NCBI GenBank assembly: GCA_024707225.1 | Contig: JANQAE010000001.1 | Span: forward strand, 1,240,001 to 1,304,000 | DNA length: 64,000 bases | Direction of reading: 5' to 3' | Source: Dokdonella sp. | GTDB lineage: Bacteria > Pseudomonadota > Gammaproteobacteria > Xanthomonadales > Rhodanobacteraceae | Shown: positions 43,727-56,010 of the stretch, one piece after another | Layout of the letters: each line of letters opens with the position of its first letter | How positions within the stretch are numbered: the stretch's first letter is position 1 | The notes under the pieces: generated by a model | The model's database searches: none | What the model was told of the DNA's origin: nothing | The model's input: the letters and a program-made list of their open reading frames with translations, nothing else | Made by a program: the position numbers and the translations under genes

Positions 43727-44404
43727 TCAGCAGCCCTGCCCGGTCTCGGCCTGCTCGCTGAGCTCGACGACCAGCTCGCCGGTCGCCGCGTACGGCAGCT
43801 TCACGCGCATCGGCTCGGTCGAATAGTAGAACTTGCCCTTGCTCGGCGCGCTGAGCTTGCCGCGTGCGGTCGCGTCGAAGGCCTTGCCGACCGCTTCGGG
43901 CGTCGTCGCCACGGCCAGCTTGCGGACCTTCTCGAGCGTCACGCAGGCGAGCAGCCGCGTCGGCTTGAACGGCCGGATGTCCAGATACAGCGGATCGACC
44001 TCGCGCGTCTCGCGCACGCGGTCCTGGTCGTCGAGCAGGTACAGCACCGGCTTGAACACCGTATTGCCGCGACCGCGGTCGTTCGGCACCGCGCGGACGC
44101 GCAGACGCAGCGTCGCATGCGCGACCTCGCGCGGCAGCTCGATCACGCGATAGCGGCTCTTGCCCTGCGGGAAGTCGCGCTCGAGCGAGGCCTCGTCGAC
44201 GCGGAAGCGCTCGGGCCGGTCGAAATCGACCTCGATCGCCTCGTACGGCTCGGCGCGCGACATCGGCGTGTCGTCGGCCTTGGCGCCGAACAGGCGGTCG
44301 CGCCATTCGACGAACGGATTGGCCGCCGACGCGGCCCCTGCGGCCAGGCAGCCCGACAACGACACGACGGCAATGATTCGACGCACGTACACCTGCTGAC
44401 TCAC
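43727..44404 (-). CDS. MalM-like lipoprotein
   Basis: About 225 residues. The N-terminus is a signal sequence with a lipobox (VVSLSGC, Cys near residue 18). The mature part, with FRVDEASLERDFPQGKSRYR and TVFKPVLYLLDDQDRVRETR, resembles the MalM/maltose-operon periplasmic protein family, whose biochemical role is not settled. No maltose genes lie nearby. Start codon uncertain: GTG 44402-44404 or GTG 44390-44392; neither has a good Shine-Dalgarno. The C-terminus ends in a lone Cys. Downstream of two other small secreted proteins on the same strand. Confidence 0.6.
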   Translation of the reverse strand: MSQQVYVRRIIAVVSLSGCLAAGAASAANPFVEWRDRLFGAKADDTPMSRAEPYEAIEVDFDRPERFRVDEASLERDFPQGKSRYRVIELPREVAHATLRLRVRAVPNDRGRGNTVFKPVLYLLDDQDRVRETREVDPLYLDIRPFKPTRLLACVTLEKVRKLAVATTPEAVGKAFDATARGKLSAPSKGKFYYSTEPMRVKLPYAATGELVVELSEQAETGQGC

Positions 44405-44564
44405 GAAATGCGGCCGGCGCTGCGAGGCGTTCCGGCACGGGGGCGGACGGTCGATGCGACGCGTCCTGCGCGGACTCCAGGTCCGTAGCGAGCACCGGCG
44501 AGCGACGGCAGCCGGGCGATGGGCCGCCAAGTCTAGGCGGACGGTTCGTACATCACGCTGAACA

Positions 44565-44591
44565 CCGCGCGCGGCAGCGTGCCGCGCGCGG
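44565..44591 (-). repeat. 12-bp GC hairpin just downstream of a small secreted protein gene
   Basis: CCGCGCGCGGCA (44565-44576), 3-base loop, TGCCGCGCGCGG (44580-44591). It starts 6 bases past the stop of the gene at 44597-44926. The stem is perfect but there is no T-run on the minus strand, so it may be a U-less terminator or an RNA-stabilising end. Confidence 0.45.
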
Positions 44592-44596
44592 CGACA

Positions 44597-44926
44597 CTAG
44601 GGCTTGGGCGCGCGCAGGTCGACGCCGTCGGCATCGACCGCTTCGAGCTCGAGCGCGCGCGCGATCGAGCCGATCGCGCTGCGCTGCGCATCGGTCGCCT
44701 TCTTGCTGCGCTTGAGCACGATCTTCTGCAGGCCCTCGCTGCTCTTGAGCTCGCTGAGATAGCCGTACAGCTCGGCCTTGCCCATCGTGAAGCCGTTGAC
44801 CGAGAACCGGTCGTCGCGCGCCGGCTCGAGCGAGAGCTGGCCGTCACGCACGTCCTTGGCCAGGACCGGCAACGCGACCAGCAGCACGAGCAGACCACTG
44901 AGTAGCTTCGTCACGACGCGCTTCAT
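44597..44926 (-). CDS. Small secreted protein, unknown function
   Basis: 109 residues with a typical signal peptide (MKRVVTKLLSGLLVLLVALP, cleavage near VLA-KD). The mature 85 residues are charged, with no cysteines and no domain I recognise (FTMGKAELYGYLSELKSSEG looks helical). The start is supported by a GGAGAACC Shine-Dalgarno. It lies 13 bases downstream of the lipoprotein gene at 44940, so co-transcription is likely. Probably periplasmic. Confidence 0.75.
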   Translation of the reverse strand: MKRVVTKLLSGLLVLLVALPVLAKDVRDGQLSLEPARDDRFSVNGFTMGKAELYGYLSELKSSEGLQKIVLKRSKKATDAQRSAIGSIARALELEAVDADGVDLRAPKP

Positions 44927-44939
44927 CGAGGTTCTCCGT

Positions 44940-45338
44940 TCACTGCGACCGGGTCTGGACGCGGATCTCGCCGATTTCGCCCTTCTGCTGCACCCAGGCG
45001 CGGAAGCCGAGCTCGTGGGCGACGCGCATCAGCGACAGGATGTGGACATCGGTGACCTTCTGCTTCTCGCCGCGCTTGAGCAGCACCGAGCCCAGCGGTA
45101 GCGATTCGTCCTTGCGGTAGCGCATCGCGTCGCGCAGCGCCTCGGCGGTCAGCGGCACGCCGGAGAAGTCGAACTGATCGTCCTTCTCGGCCAGCAGAAC
45201 GACGTCGAATTCGGTCGGAACGTCCTCGCTGCGCACCAGTTCCTCGTTGCGGGCGCCGCCGAAACAGGCAGCCAGGCCGAGCAGGAGCAGCGCGAGCGGA
45301 ACGAAGCGCCAGCGGCGCAGATCGAGGACTGGGGGCAT
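44940..45338 (-). CDS. Small lipoprotein with ExbD/TolR-like periplasmic domain (tentative)
   Basis: 132 residues from ATG 45336-45338; a GTG six codons earlier is an alternative. The signal sequence ends in a lipobox LLGLAAC. The mature part (PTEFDVVLLAEKDDQFDFSG, later LGSVLLKRGEKQKVTDVHIL, then SLMRVAHELGF) has the strand-helix order and the conserved ..V.D...ADKQ..-like pattern of ExbD/TolR periplasmic domains, without their membrane helix. That similarity is by eye and tentative. Followed closely by the small secreted protein gene. Confidence 0.6.
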   Translation of the reverse strand: MPPVLDLRRWRFVPLALLLLGLAACFGGARNEELVRSEDVPTEFDVVLLAEKDDQFDFSGVPLTAEALRDAMRYRKDESLPLGSVLLKRGEKQKVTDVHILSLMRVAHELGFRAWVQQKGEIGEIRVQTRSQ

Positions 45339-45387
45339 TGCGCGGGTCTCGGACACGACGGCGGGGAGCGGAAGCCTACCACCGGAA

Positions 45388-45957
45388 TCAGGTTCGCGGC
45401 AGGGTCACCCCGCGCTGGCCCTGATACTTGCCGCCGCGGTCGCGGTAGCTGGTCTGGCAGACTTCGTCGGACTGGAAGAACAGCATCTGCGCCACGCCCT
45501 CGTTGGCGTAGATGCGCGCCGGCAGCGGCGTGGTGTTCGAGAACTCCAGCGTGACGTGCCCTTCCCACTCCGGCTCCAGCGGCGTCACGTTGACGATGAT
45601 GCCGCAGCGCGCATACGTGCTCTTGCCGAGGCACACGACCAGCACGTCGCGCGGAATCCGGAAGTACTCCACCGTGCGCGCCAGCGCGAAGCTGTTCGGC
45701 GGGATGATGCAGGTATCGCCGGTGAAGTCGACGAAATTGCCGGCCTCGAAGTTCTTCGGGTCGACGATCGTGGAGTTGATGTTGGTGAAGATCTTGAACT
45801 CGTTCGCGCAGCGCACGTCGTAGCCGTAGCTCGACGTGCCGAAGCTGACGATCCGCTGCCCGCTGGCATCCACCTTGACCTGACCGGCCTCGAACGGCTC
45901 GATCATGCCGTTCTGTTCGGCTTGGCGGCGTATCCACAGGTCCGACTTGATGCTCAC
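45388..45957 (-). CDS. dcd: dCTP deaminase
   Basis: 189 residues, trimeric dCTP deaminase that makes dUTP for thymidylate synthesis. Motifs: [11 protein letters not shown] start, [38 protein letters not shown], and the catalytic glutamate in [10 protein letters not shown]. The GTG start (45955-45957) has GGAGCG just upstream. No frameshift. Complete and ordinary; monocistronic on the minus strand. Confidence 0.96.
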   Translation of the reverse strand: MSIKSDLWIRRQAEQNGMIEPFEAGQVKVDASGQRIVSFGTSSYGYDVRCANEFKIFTNINSTIVDPKNFEAGNFVDFTGDTCIIPPNSFALARTVEYFRIPRDVLVVCLGKSTYARCGIIVNVTPLEPEWEGHVTLEFSNTTPLPARIYANEGVAQMLFFQSDEVCQTSYRDRGGKYQGQRGVTLPRT

Positions 45958-46154
45958 GATCGCTCCGGCGCGGGACGGGGCCGGCAATGGTACGGCATGA
46001 GCGCGCGCGCAATCGACGCCCATGACCGCAGCACCGCCGCCTGCGGCGCGCCCGGGTCGCGGGCGCGAATGCCCGTCGCCAAGCGCCGTGCCCGGCGTCG
46101 AGCATGGCGCCGATCCTGTGCGGCCGGCGGTATCGGCGTGCGCGCGGACGCGGC

Positions 46155-47093
46155 TCAGGGATCGCGCCGGAACGGGCACAGGAACGACCAGGCCGCCACC
46201 AGACCGGCCGCATCGTAGGTATGCCCGCCGGCGACCTCGGCATAGGCCAGATCGGCGCCTTCGGTCCAGCCGGCGGCCACCAACGCCGTGCGGTCGGCCC
46301 GCGCATACGGCAGCAGCGCATCGGACAGCCCGATCCGGATCGCGACCGGCATGCGCGCCGGCGCGGCCGCCGGTTCGCAGTACGGACCGATGTAGTCCGG
46401 ACACAGGGCGCGCGCCGACGCGACGACCGCATAGCCGGCGAACGCCTGATAATGCGTATTGAGCGGCGTCAGGTTCAGATCGTGCATGACCGCACCGCCG
46501 GCCGAGTAGCCCCAGCCGTGGATGCGCAGGCGATCGACGTTGTAGGCGCCGGCGGCGTCGGTGATCGCGGCGGCGATCACGTCGTAGTCCGACGGACCGC
46601 TGCCGTCGACGTCGGGCGGAATCCAGCCGCCCTGCGAGCCGCCGGCGACCGGCGCCAGCACGATCGCCTGCGCGGCCTCGGCGACCGGCCCCCAGTCCAG
46701 CGCCACGGCCGCAGCGGCGGCCGCGGCCTGGCCCGGACCGGCGGCGCCGTGCAGTGCGACGATCAGCGGCGCGGCATGACGCGGCGTATAGGCGGCCGGC
46801 AGATAGAGACGATAGCTGCGCGTGCCGATGCCGGGCACCGCGACCGAGCGCTGGACCGGCCCCGGATACGCGCCGCCGTTGCCGCCCGAAGGCAGGCCGA
46901 TCGCCGCGGGGCCGCCGTCGATGCCATCGACGAACAGCGCATCGGGATGCGTGCAGCGCCAGTCGGGCAGCCGCGCCGCCTGCACCGATCCGGCGAGCCC
47001 GAGCACCACGACCACGGCCGTGAGAGGGATCGAAGCGGTGCTGGCCCGATGCCGAAGCGTCCGGAGCGGGCGGGACCGGCTGCGCGCGTCCAC
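46155..47093 (-). CDS. Secreted esterase of the PHB-depolymerase/feruloyl esterase type
   Basis: 312 residues. A basic N-terminus and hydrophobic stretch ([18 protein letters not shown]) act as a signal peptide. The alpha/beta hydrolase domain has [10 protein letters not shown] (oxyanion) and nucleophile elbow [11 protein letters not shown], with a catalytic His in VAGGHTYDA near the end. This arrangement matches the Esterase_PHB/LpqC family of polyhydroxybutyrate depolymerase-like or feruloyl esterases. Cys residues in the mature part suggest disulfides. The true substrate is unknown; an extracellular polyester or plant ester is possible. Confidence 0.75.
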   Translation of the reverse strand: MDARSRSRPLRTLRHRASTASIPLTAVVVVLGLAGSVQAARLPDWRCTHPDALFVDGIDGGPAAIGLPSGGNGGAYPGPVQRSVAVPGIGTRSYRLYLPAAYTPRHAAPLIVALHGAAGPGQAAAAAAAVALDWGPVAEAAQAIVLAPVAGGSQGGWIPPDVDGSGPSDYDVIAAAITDAAGAYNVDRLRIHGWGYSAGGAVMHDLNLTPLNTHYQAFAGYAVVASARALCPDYIGPYCEPAAAPARMPVAIRIGLSDALLPYARADRTALVAAGWTEGADLAYAEVAGGHTYDAAGLVAAWSFLCPFRRDP

Positions 47094-47115
47094 GACCGGT
47101 CCGATCGGCGGGCCG

Positions 47116-47874
47116 TCAGCCGGCCTTGCTGCGCAGGCGCGCGACCAGCGCCTGCAGCGTGGCCTGCGACTCGTCGGAGAACCAGCCCTCGACGAAGTCG
47201 TCGACCGGAAACGCGGCGACGTCGGCGAACACGGCCGCCAGATCGGCGCGCGCCAGGCGGCGCGTCTGCGCCATCGCCTGCGGCGGCAGCTGCAGCAGCT
47301 CGCCCAGCCAGACCAGCGCGCGCGGCACGACGTGGTCGACGTCGACGAGTTCGTCGACGAAGCCGATCGCCAGCGCCTGCTCGGCCTCGACCATCGTGCC
47401 GGCGACCATCAGCCGCTCGGCGCGATAGGTGCCGACCAGGCGGCGCAGGCCGGCCTGGATGCAATCGGGCACCGACAGCCCGACCTGCACCTCGTTGAGG
47501 CCGATGCGGAACGGACCGCGCGCCATGATGCGGTAGTCGCAGAACGTCGCGAGCACCGCGCCGCCGGCCGGGCTGTGTCCGGTCAGCGCCGCGACCACCG
47601 GGATCGGCGAGCGCGCGATCGCCGCGCAGAGGCTGAAGAAATCGGACCAGAACGCGCGCATCGCGGTGCGATCGAGCGCGAGCAGCGCCGGCACGTCGAG
47701 GCCGGCCGAGAACAGGCCCTGGGCACCCGACAGCACCAGCGCCCGTGCGCCGTCGGCCGGCGCGGCCTCGATCGTCGTGCGCAGCCGCTCGACCAGCGCC
47801 GGATCGAGCGCGTTGACCGGCGGGCGCGCCAGGCGCAGTTCACGTATCTCGGCGTGGTCGATCGTTTCCAGCAT
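47116..47874 (-). CDS. Enoyl-CoA hydratase/isomerase family protein
   Basis: 252 residues, crotonase fold. The oxyanion-hole segments are GLFSAGLDVPAL and GHSPAGGAVL, and a glutamate in GLNEVQVGLSVP lies where Delta3-Delta2-enoyl-CoA isomerases place theirs, so isomerase activity on unsaturated fatty acyl-CoAs is more likely than hydratase. The trimer-forming C-terminal helices are present. It begins 6 bases downstream of the DUF4139 gene stop on the same strand, so the two are probably co-transcribed. Confidence 0.88.
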   Translation of the reverse strand: MLETIDHAEIRELRLARPPVNALDPALVERLRTTIEAAPADGARALVLSGAQGLFSAGLDVPALLALDRTAMRAFWSDFFSLCAAIARSPIPVVAALTGHSPAGGAVLATFCDYRIMARGPFRIGLNEVQVGLSVPDCIQAGLRRLVGTYRAERLMVAGTMVEAEQALAIGFVDELVDVDHVVPRALVWLGELLQLPPQAMAQTRRLARADLAAVFADVAAFPVDDFVEGWFSDESQATLQALVARLRSKAG

Positions 47875-47880
47875 GGCCGG

Positions 47881-49308
47881 TCATTCCTCCGCGGGCGTCC
47901 AACTGTAGCGCAGCGCGTAGTCGAGCGTGGCCTTGCCGCCCTTGGGCACCTCGACCGCGAACTCGAGCTGGTTGGTGGCCTGGCGCGCCGGCTTCTGGCT
48001 CGAGCTGATCAGGCTCCAGCTGCGCCAGCGGTTCGGATAGGCGCGGACCGTGACCGTGCGTGCGACGTCGCCGCTGTTGGTCAGCACGACGCGGAAGCCT
48101 TCGTCCATCGTGCGGCCGCTGCGGTCGACGCTGAACGCGGTGCGCTCGCGCTGCGCGGTCAGATCGAATGCGTTGCCGAGCGTGATCGTCGCCGCGCGTC
48201 CCTTCGGCGTGTCGCCGAGCTGCGATTCGGCGAGCAGCTCGAGCTGGCCGTCACGGTCGCGCGTCAGCACGCGCAGCGTGCCGGCCGGCAGGTTCTCGTC
48301 GGCGACGAAGCGCAGGCTGCTGACCACGCGCGATTCGACCGGGGCCTCGTCGTAGTCGGCGGTCAGCAGCGGCTTGGCCGGGAACCAGGCATTGCCGACG
48401 TCGAACAGCCAGCTGCGCTGGCAGTTCAGCGTACGCGGCGCGTACAGCGGCACCTGGGTCACGCTGGCATCCGGCAGATCGAGCGCGCCGTCGAGCGTGT
48501 AGCTGCGGTAGTCGCCGAGACCGCCCTGCTCCGGCAATGCCTCCGGCACCGCATCGCGCGCCATCGATGCCTTCATCGCGAAGGCCTGCGGTCCGTTGCC
48601 GGCGATGTTCGGCTCGCCGGCGATCAGCTTGAGCCGCGCGGCCGGATAGTCGCGGCCGCTGCGGTTGGCGATGCTCGCCAGCGCTTCCAGGCTCAGGCTG
48701 CAGCCGCTGCCATCGGCCAGCACCGCCGCATAGGCCGCGCGCCAGCCCAGGCCCGAGGTCGGATAGGTCAGCGCGGCCTGGCTGGTGCCGGCGGTGCCCT
48801 CGACGACCAGCTGCAGCGTGCTGCCGGGCTGGCCGGTGCGGTCGAGGAAGCGCACGACCGCGAAGTCGCGCACGTAGCGCATGTCGCCGCTGTCGTCGCG
48901 CACGGTCAGGCCGTTGCCGTCGACGCCGACCAGCACGCCGCTGACGATCGGATTGCCGTCGGCGCGCAGCAGCTGGACGCGTTCGCCGCGATGCGCCGAC
49001 AGCGTGCCGCCGTCGCCGGCCGACAGCACGCGCTGCGCGAGCACGCGTGTACGTCCCAGATCGAGTGCGACCGCTTCGGGATCGAGTGTCGTCGGCAGGC
49101 CGCCGAGCGACAGCGACTCGCGGCCGCCCGACAGCGTGATCGCACGCCGCTCGTGCACGACCGCATAGCCGTCGGCGACCGGCGAGCCGCCGCCTTCGAA
49201 CAGGCTGCCGCCGTTGTTGCGGTAGATCGTCAGCCCGATGCTGTCGGCAGCGGTCGCCGGCGCGGCGGCGGCCAGGCTCAGCCCGGCGGCGAGCAACGTG
49301 CGGTGCAT
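47881..49308 (-). CDS. DUF4139 domain-containing exported protein
   Basis: 475 residues with a signal peptide (MHRTLLAAGLSLAAAAPATA, cleaved before ADS). The mature protein is beta-rich, with the DUF4139 core (LTYPTSGLGWRAAYAAVLAD, SIANRSGRDYPAARLKLIAG) and a C-terminal ENLPAGTLRVLTRDRDGQL segment typical of the family. Function unknown; probably periplasmic. The start is the ATG at 49306-49308. Divergent from the copper chaperone gene with 63 bases between starts. Confidence 0.88.
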   Translation of the reverse strand: MHRTLLAAGLSLAAAAPATAADSIGLTIYRNNGGSLFEGGGSPVADGYAVVHERRAITLSGGRESLSLGGLPTTLDPEAVALDLGRTRVLAQRVLSAGDGGTLSAHRGERVQLLRADGNPIVSGVLVGVDGNGLTVRDDSGDMRYVRDFAVVRFLDRTGQPGSTLQLVVEGTAGTSQAALTYPTSGLGWRAAYAAVLADGSGCSLSLEALASIANRSGRDYPAARLKLIAGEPNIAGNGPQAFAMKASMARDAVPEALPEQGGLGDYRSYTLDGALDLPDASVTQVPLYAPRTLNCQRSWLFDVGNAWFPAKPLLTADYDEAPVESRVVSSLRFVADENLPAGTLRVLTRDRDGQLELLAESQLGDTPKGRAATITLGNAFDLTAQRERTAFSVDRSGRTMDEGFRVVLTNSGDVARTVTVRAYPNRWRSWSLISSSQKPARQATNQLEFAVEVPKGGKATLDYALRYSWTPAEE

Positions 49309-49371
49309 GGTCGCGTATTCCTTGAGTAGCCGAAGTGGCCGGCTATGATACGGACCGCAACGGAGGGTCCG

Positions 49372-49866
49372 ATGAATCGATTGCAACAAACCATGGCGCT
49401 GTTCGCGGCGACCTTCGCGCTCGGCGCAGCCGGTGCCGCCGCGGCGGCCGGCACGCTCGCCGTCGAGCAGGGCTGGATTCGCGCGGCACCGCCGGGCGTG
49501 CCGATGCTGGCCGGCTATGCCGACCTGCGCAACGGCGGCGATGCCCCGTTGCGGATCAGCGCGGTCGAGAGCGCGGCGTTCGGCAGCGTGTCGCTGCACG
49601 AGACGACGGTCGTCGACGGCGTGTCGCGGATGCGCGAGCTGCCGGGACTGGCGATCGATGCCGGCGCCACGGTGCGTCTGGCGCCCGGCGGCAAGCATCT
49701 GATGCTGATGGAACCGCGACAGCCGGTCGATGCACGCGCGCCGGTCAGGCTGAGTTTCGTGCTCGAGGATGGCCGTCGCATCGACGCCGAATTCGTCGTG
49801 ACCGGCCAGGCGCCGGCGGCGGGCGACGGTCACGACCACGCCGGTCACGACCACCACGCACACTGA
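49372..49866 (+). CDS. PCu(A)C periplasmic copper chaperone
   Basis: 164 residues: signal peptide (MNRLQQTMALFAATFALGAA) then the PCu(A)C domain, which delivers Cu(I) to the CuA site of cytochrome oxidases. The metal motif H-x10-M-x21-H-x-M is present as LHETTVVDGVSRM followed later by KHLMLM. The last 15 residues are His-rich (GHDHAGHDHHAH), a likely extra copper-holding tail. Strong GGAGGG Shine-Dalgarno before ATG 49372. No SCO-type partner is adjacent. Confidence 0.92.
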   Translation: MNRLQQTMALFAATFALGAAGAAAAAGTLAVEQGWIRAAPPGVPMLAGYADLRNGGDAPLRISAVESAAFGSVSLHETTVVDGVSRMRELPGLAIDAGATVRLAPGGKHLMLMEPRQPVDARAPVRLSFVLEDGRRIDAEFVVTGQAPAAGDGHDHAGHDHHAH

Positions 49867-49881
49867 GGTCCGCAGCGGCGC

Positions 49882-50354
49882 TCAGGCGCCGCCGGCGCGC
49901 TCGCAGGCGGCGAGGATCGCCGGCGGCAACGGCGTCGAGCGGCCGCTGGCCGGATCGATCCAGACCACGACGACATGCCCATCCACGTATAGCAGCGAGG
50001 CATCCTCGCGCGCGACGATGCGATGTCCGACCGTCAGCGACGAGCGGCCGACGCGTTCGGCGTAGAGCTCGACCTCGATCTCGGCCGGCCAGCCGAGCTG
50101 GCGCCGGTAGTTGGCCTGGATCGCCGCGACGACCGGCATGCTGTGCTCGTCGAACCACGGCCCTTCGATCGCCGACAGCCAGCGCAGCCGCGCCTCCTCG
50201 AGGAACGTCAGGAAGTTGCCGTTGTTGACGTGATTGAACGCGTCCAGATCGCGCCAGCGCAGCGCGACCGGATAGCGGCCGAGCAACGGCGCGGATGCGG
50301 CTGCCGGCGCCGCTGCGGCGGACCCGGTCGGCGCGTCGGACCTGTCGGAGCGGC

Positions 50355-50358
<4 letters not shown>
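49882..50358 (-). CDS. Acyl-CoA thioesterase, YbgC/FadM-like hotdog fold
   Basis: 158 residues; the hotdog domain starts near residue 30 after an Ala/Pro-rich N-terminal segment. The active-site block [20 protein letters not shown] has the catalytic-type Asp followed by HVNN, as in 4-hydroxybenzoyl-CoA-thioesterase-like proteins. ATG overlaps the uvrA stop (ATGA at 50355-50358), so it is translated from the uvrA message. The link to DNA repair is probably positional only. Confidence 0.88.
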
Positions 50359-53276
<2,918 letters not shown>

Positions 53277-53305
53277 GGACGGCTCGGGGGGAAGGCGAAC
53301 TGGGC

Positions 53306-53311
53306 ACTATA
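53306..53311 (-). promoter_or_regulatory. Putative uvrA -10 element
   Basis: Reverse complement reads TATAGT about 30 bases before the uvrA ATG. The -35 region at 17-bp spacing (GTTCGC) is weak. I saw no obvious LexA box. Confidence 0.4.
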
Positions 53312-53416
53312 GCGTGCGCGCGCGGCACGCGAACCCCGTGACGAAGCGGGCGATATCAAGGGGTTCGGACCCGGCACGACGGCTGCGTTCAGCCTCGCGT
53401 GCGGCCTGGCCACGGC

Positions 53417-53446
53417 TTGACCCGACCGCGAAATGTCCGCTATAGT
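53417..53446 (+). promoter_or_regulatory. Sigma-70-type promoter of rplU-rpmA
   Basis: TTGACC (53417-53422), 18-bp spacer, TATAGT (53441-53446). The start would be near 53453, giving a 5' leader of about 65 bases before rplU, as expected for a strong ribosomal-protein promoter. Confidence 0.75.
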
Positions 53447-53518
53447 CGGCGGCCGATTGTCCGGTGCCTGCAGGCCCCGGCGGGCAGATTTCAGAATAAC
53501 TACAGAGGCATTGCCAGC

Positions 53519-53833
53519 ATGTACGCAGTCATCGTGACCGGCGGTAAGCAGTACCGCGTGGCGCAGGGCGAGATCCTGCGCGTCGAGAAGCTCACCGGCG
53601 ACGTCGACAGCAGCTTCGAGTTCGACCAGGTGCTCCTGGTCGGCCAGGGCGAGTCGATCACCATCGGCGCCCCGCTGATCAGCGGCGCCAAGGTCGCGGC
53701 CAAGATCCGTTCGCACGGCCGGGCCGACAAGATCCGCATCGTCAAATTCCGCCGCCGCAAGCACCATCGCAAGGAGATGGGCCACCGGCAGCATTACACC
53801 GAAATCGAAATCACCGGCATCACCGGCGTCTGA
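53519..53833 (+). CDS. rplU: 50S ribosomal protein L21
   Basis: 104 residues with the L21 signature opening [20 protein letters not shown] and the basic rRNA-binding tail [23 protein letters not shown] 53519-53521. First gene of rplU-rpmA, with only 18 bases before rpmA. Confidence 0.98.
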   Translation: MYAVIVTGGKQYRVAQGEILRVEKLTGDVDSSFEFDQVLLVGQGESITIGAPLISGAKVAAKIRSHGRADKIRIVKFRRRKHHRKEMGHRQHYTEIEITGITGV

Positions 53834-53851
53834 TCCGAGGAGCGTCTAGTC

Positions 53852-54112
53852 ATGGCACACAAGAAAGCTGGCGGCTCTACCCGCAACGGCCGCGATTCCA
53901 ACCCGAAGTACCTCGGCGTCAAGATCTACGGCGGCCAGGCCGTCAACGCCGGCAACATCATCATTCGTCAGCGCGGCACCAAGTTCCACCCGGGTTCGGG
54001 CGTGGGCCTGGGCCGTGACCACACGCTGTTCGCGCTGGTCGACGGCGTCGTCGAGTTCAAGGTCAAGGGCGCCGAGAAGCGCAAGACCGTCAACGTCGTT
54101 CCGGCCGCCTGA
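53852..54112 (+). CDS. rpmA: 50S ribosomal protein L27
   Basis: 86 residues. [20 protein letters not shown] is the standard N-terminus that reaches the peptidyl-transferase centre; no cleavable extension is present. GAGGAG Shine-Dalgarno. Followed by a terminator at 54156-54178 before obgE. Confidence 0.98.
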   Translation: MAHKKAGGSTRNGRDSNPKYLGVKIYGGQAVNAGNIIIRQRGTKFHPGSGVGLGRDHTLFALVDGVVEFKVKGAEKRKTVNVVPAA

Positions 54113-54135
54113 CCAAGCGCCGGACGCGGCCCTGA

Positions 54136-55272
<1,137 letters not shown>

Positions 55273-55462
55273 AGCCCGGCCGCGCCGCTTCCGGACGCGC
55301 TCGCGGCCGACCGGCCCTGCCCTGTCCGCATCGCGGCGATCGACCGGCATTCGCGCCGACCGGATGCCGCGCGGCACCGCGCCCTCTGCTGCCACCGCCT
55401 CGATCGCCGGCGGTGCGAAGGACCGCACCGGGATCGGCGGCCCCGCTGCCGGCGCCGCAAAG

Positions 55463-55489
55463 AAAAAGCCGGCTTCGCGCCGGCTTTTT
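55463..55489. terminator. Bidirectional terminator between obgE and rpsT
   Basis: AAAAAGCCGGC (55463-55473), 5-base loop, GCCGGCTTTTT (55479-55489). The symmetric A and T runs let it serve both converging genes. Confidence 0.85.
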
Positions 55490-55511
55490 CTGGTACCGCT
55501 GTCCGCCGGGC

Positions 55512-55775
55512 TCAGCCGAGCGCGCGGATATGCGCGGTCAGGCGGCTCTTGTGGCGGGCGGCCTTGTTCTGATGGATCAGGCCACGGGCCGCATAGCGGT
55601 CCATGATCGGCTCGGCGGCGCGGAACGCGGCTTCGGCGCCGGCCTTGTCCTTCGCGTCGAGGGCCTTGACGACTTTCTTGATCGCCGTACGCACCATCGA
55701 ACGGGCGCTGGCGTTGCGCTGACGCGCCTGCTCGGACTGACGCGCACGCTTCTTGGCGGACTTGATGTTGGCCAC
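55512..55775 (-). CDS. rpsT: 30S ribosomal protein S20
   Basis: 87 residues, Lys/Arg/Ala-rich, opening with the conserved [20 protein letters not shown]. The start is GTG (55773-55775) with GGAGTAACCA upstream; non-AUG starts are common for rpsT and tie to its autoregulation. Divergent from murJ. Confidence 0.97.
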   Translation of the reverse strand: MANIKSAKKRARQSEQARQRNASARSMVRTAIKKVVKALDAKDKAGAEAAFRAAEPIMDRYAARGLIHQNKAARHKSRLTAHIRALG

Positions 55776-56010
55776 TGGTTACTCCAGAAATCGGGGCTGA
55801 AAGCAGAAATTGGGGCTAAAAAAGGCGGGGGATTATGCGGCCTGGACGCCGATCGGTCAAGCCGAAACTCGGGGCGCGGCCGCCGGGGGATTGGGCGCCT
55901 GCCGCCAAAAGACCGATACTACGCGCCCTTTCGCCCCGGGTCGCCCGCCGATCGCCCGGATTCGTTCCGACGCTGTGCGGCGCCCTGCCTTTTCTCACGC
56001 CTCCCGATCG

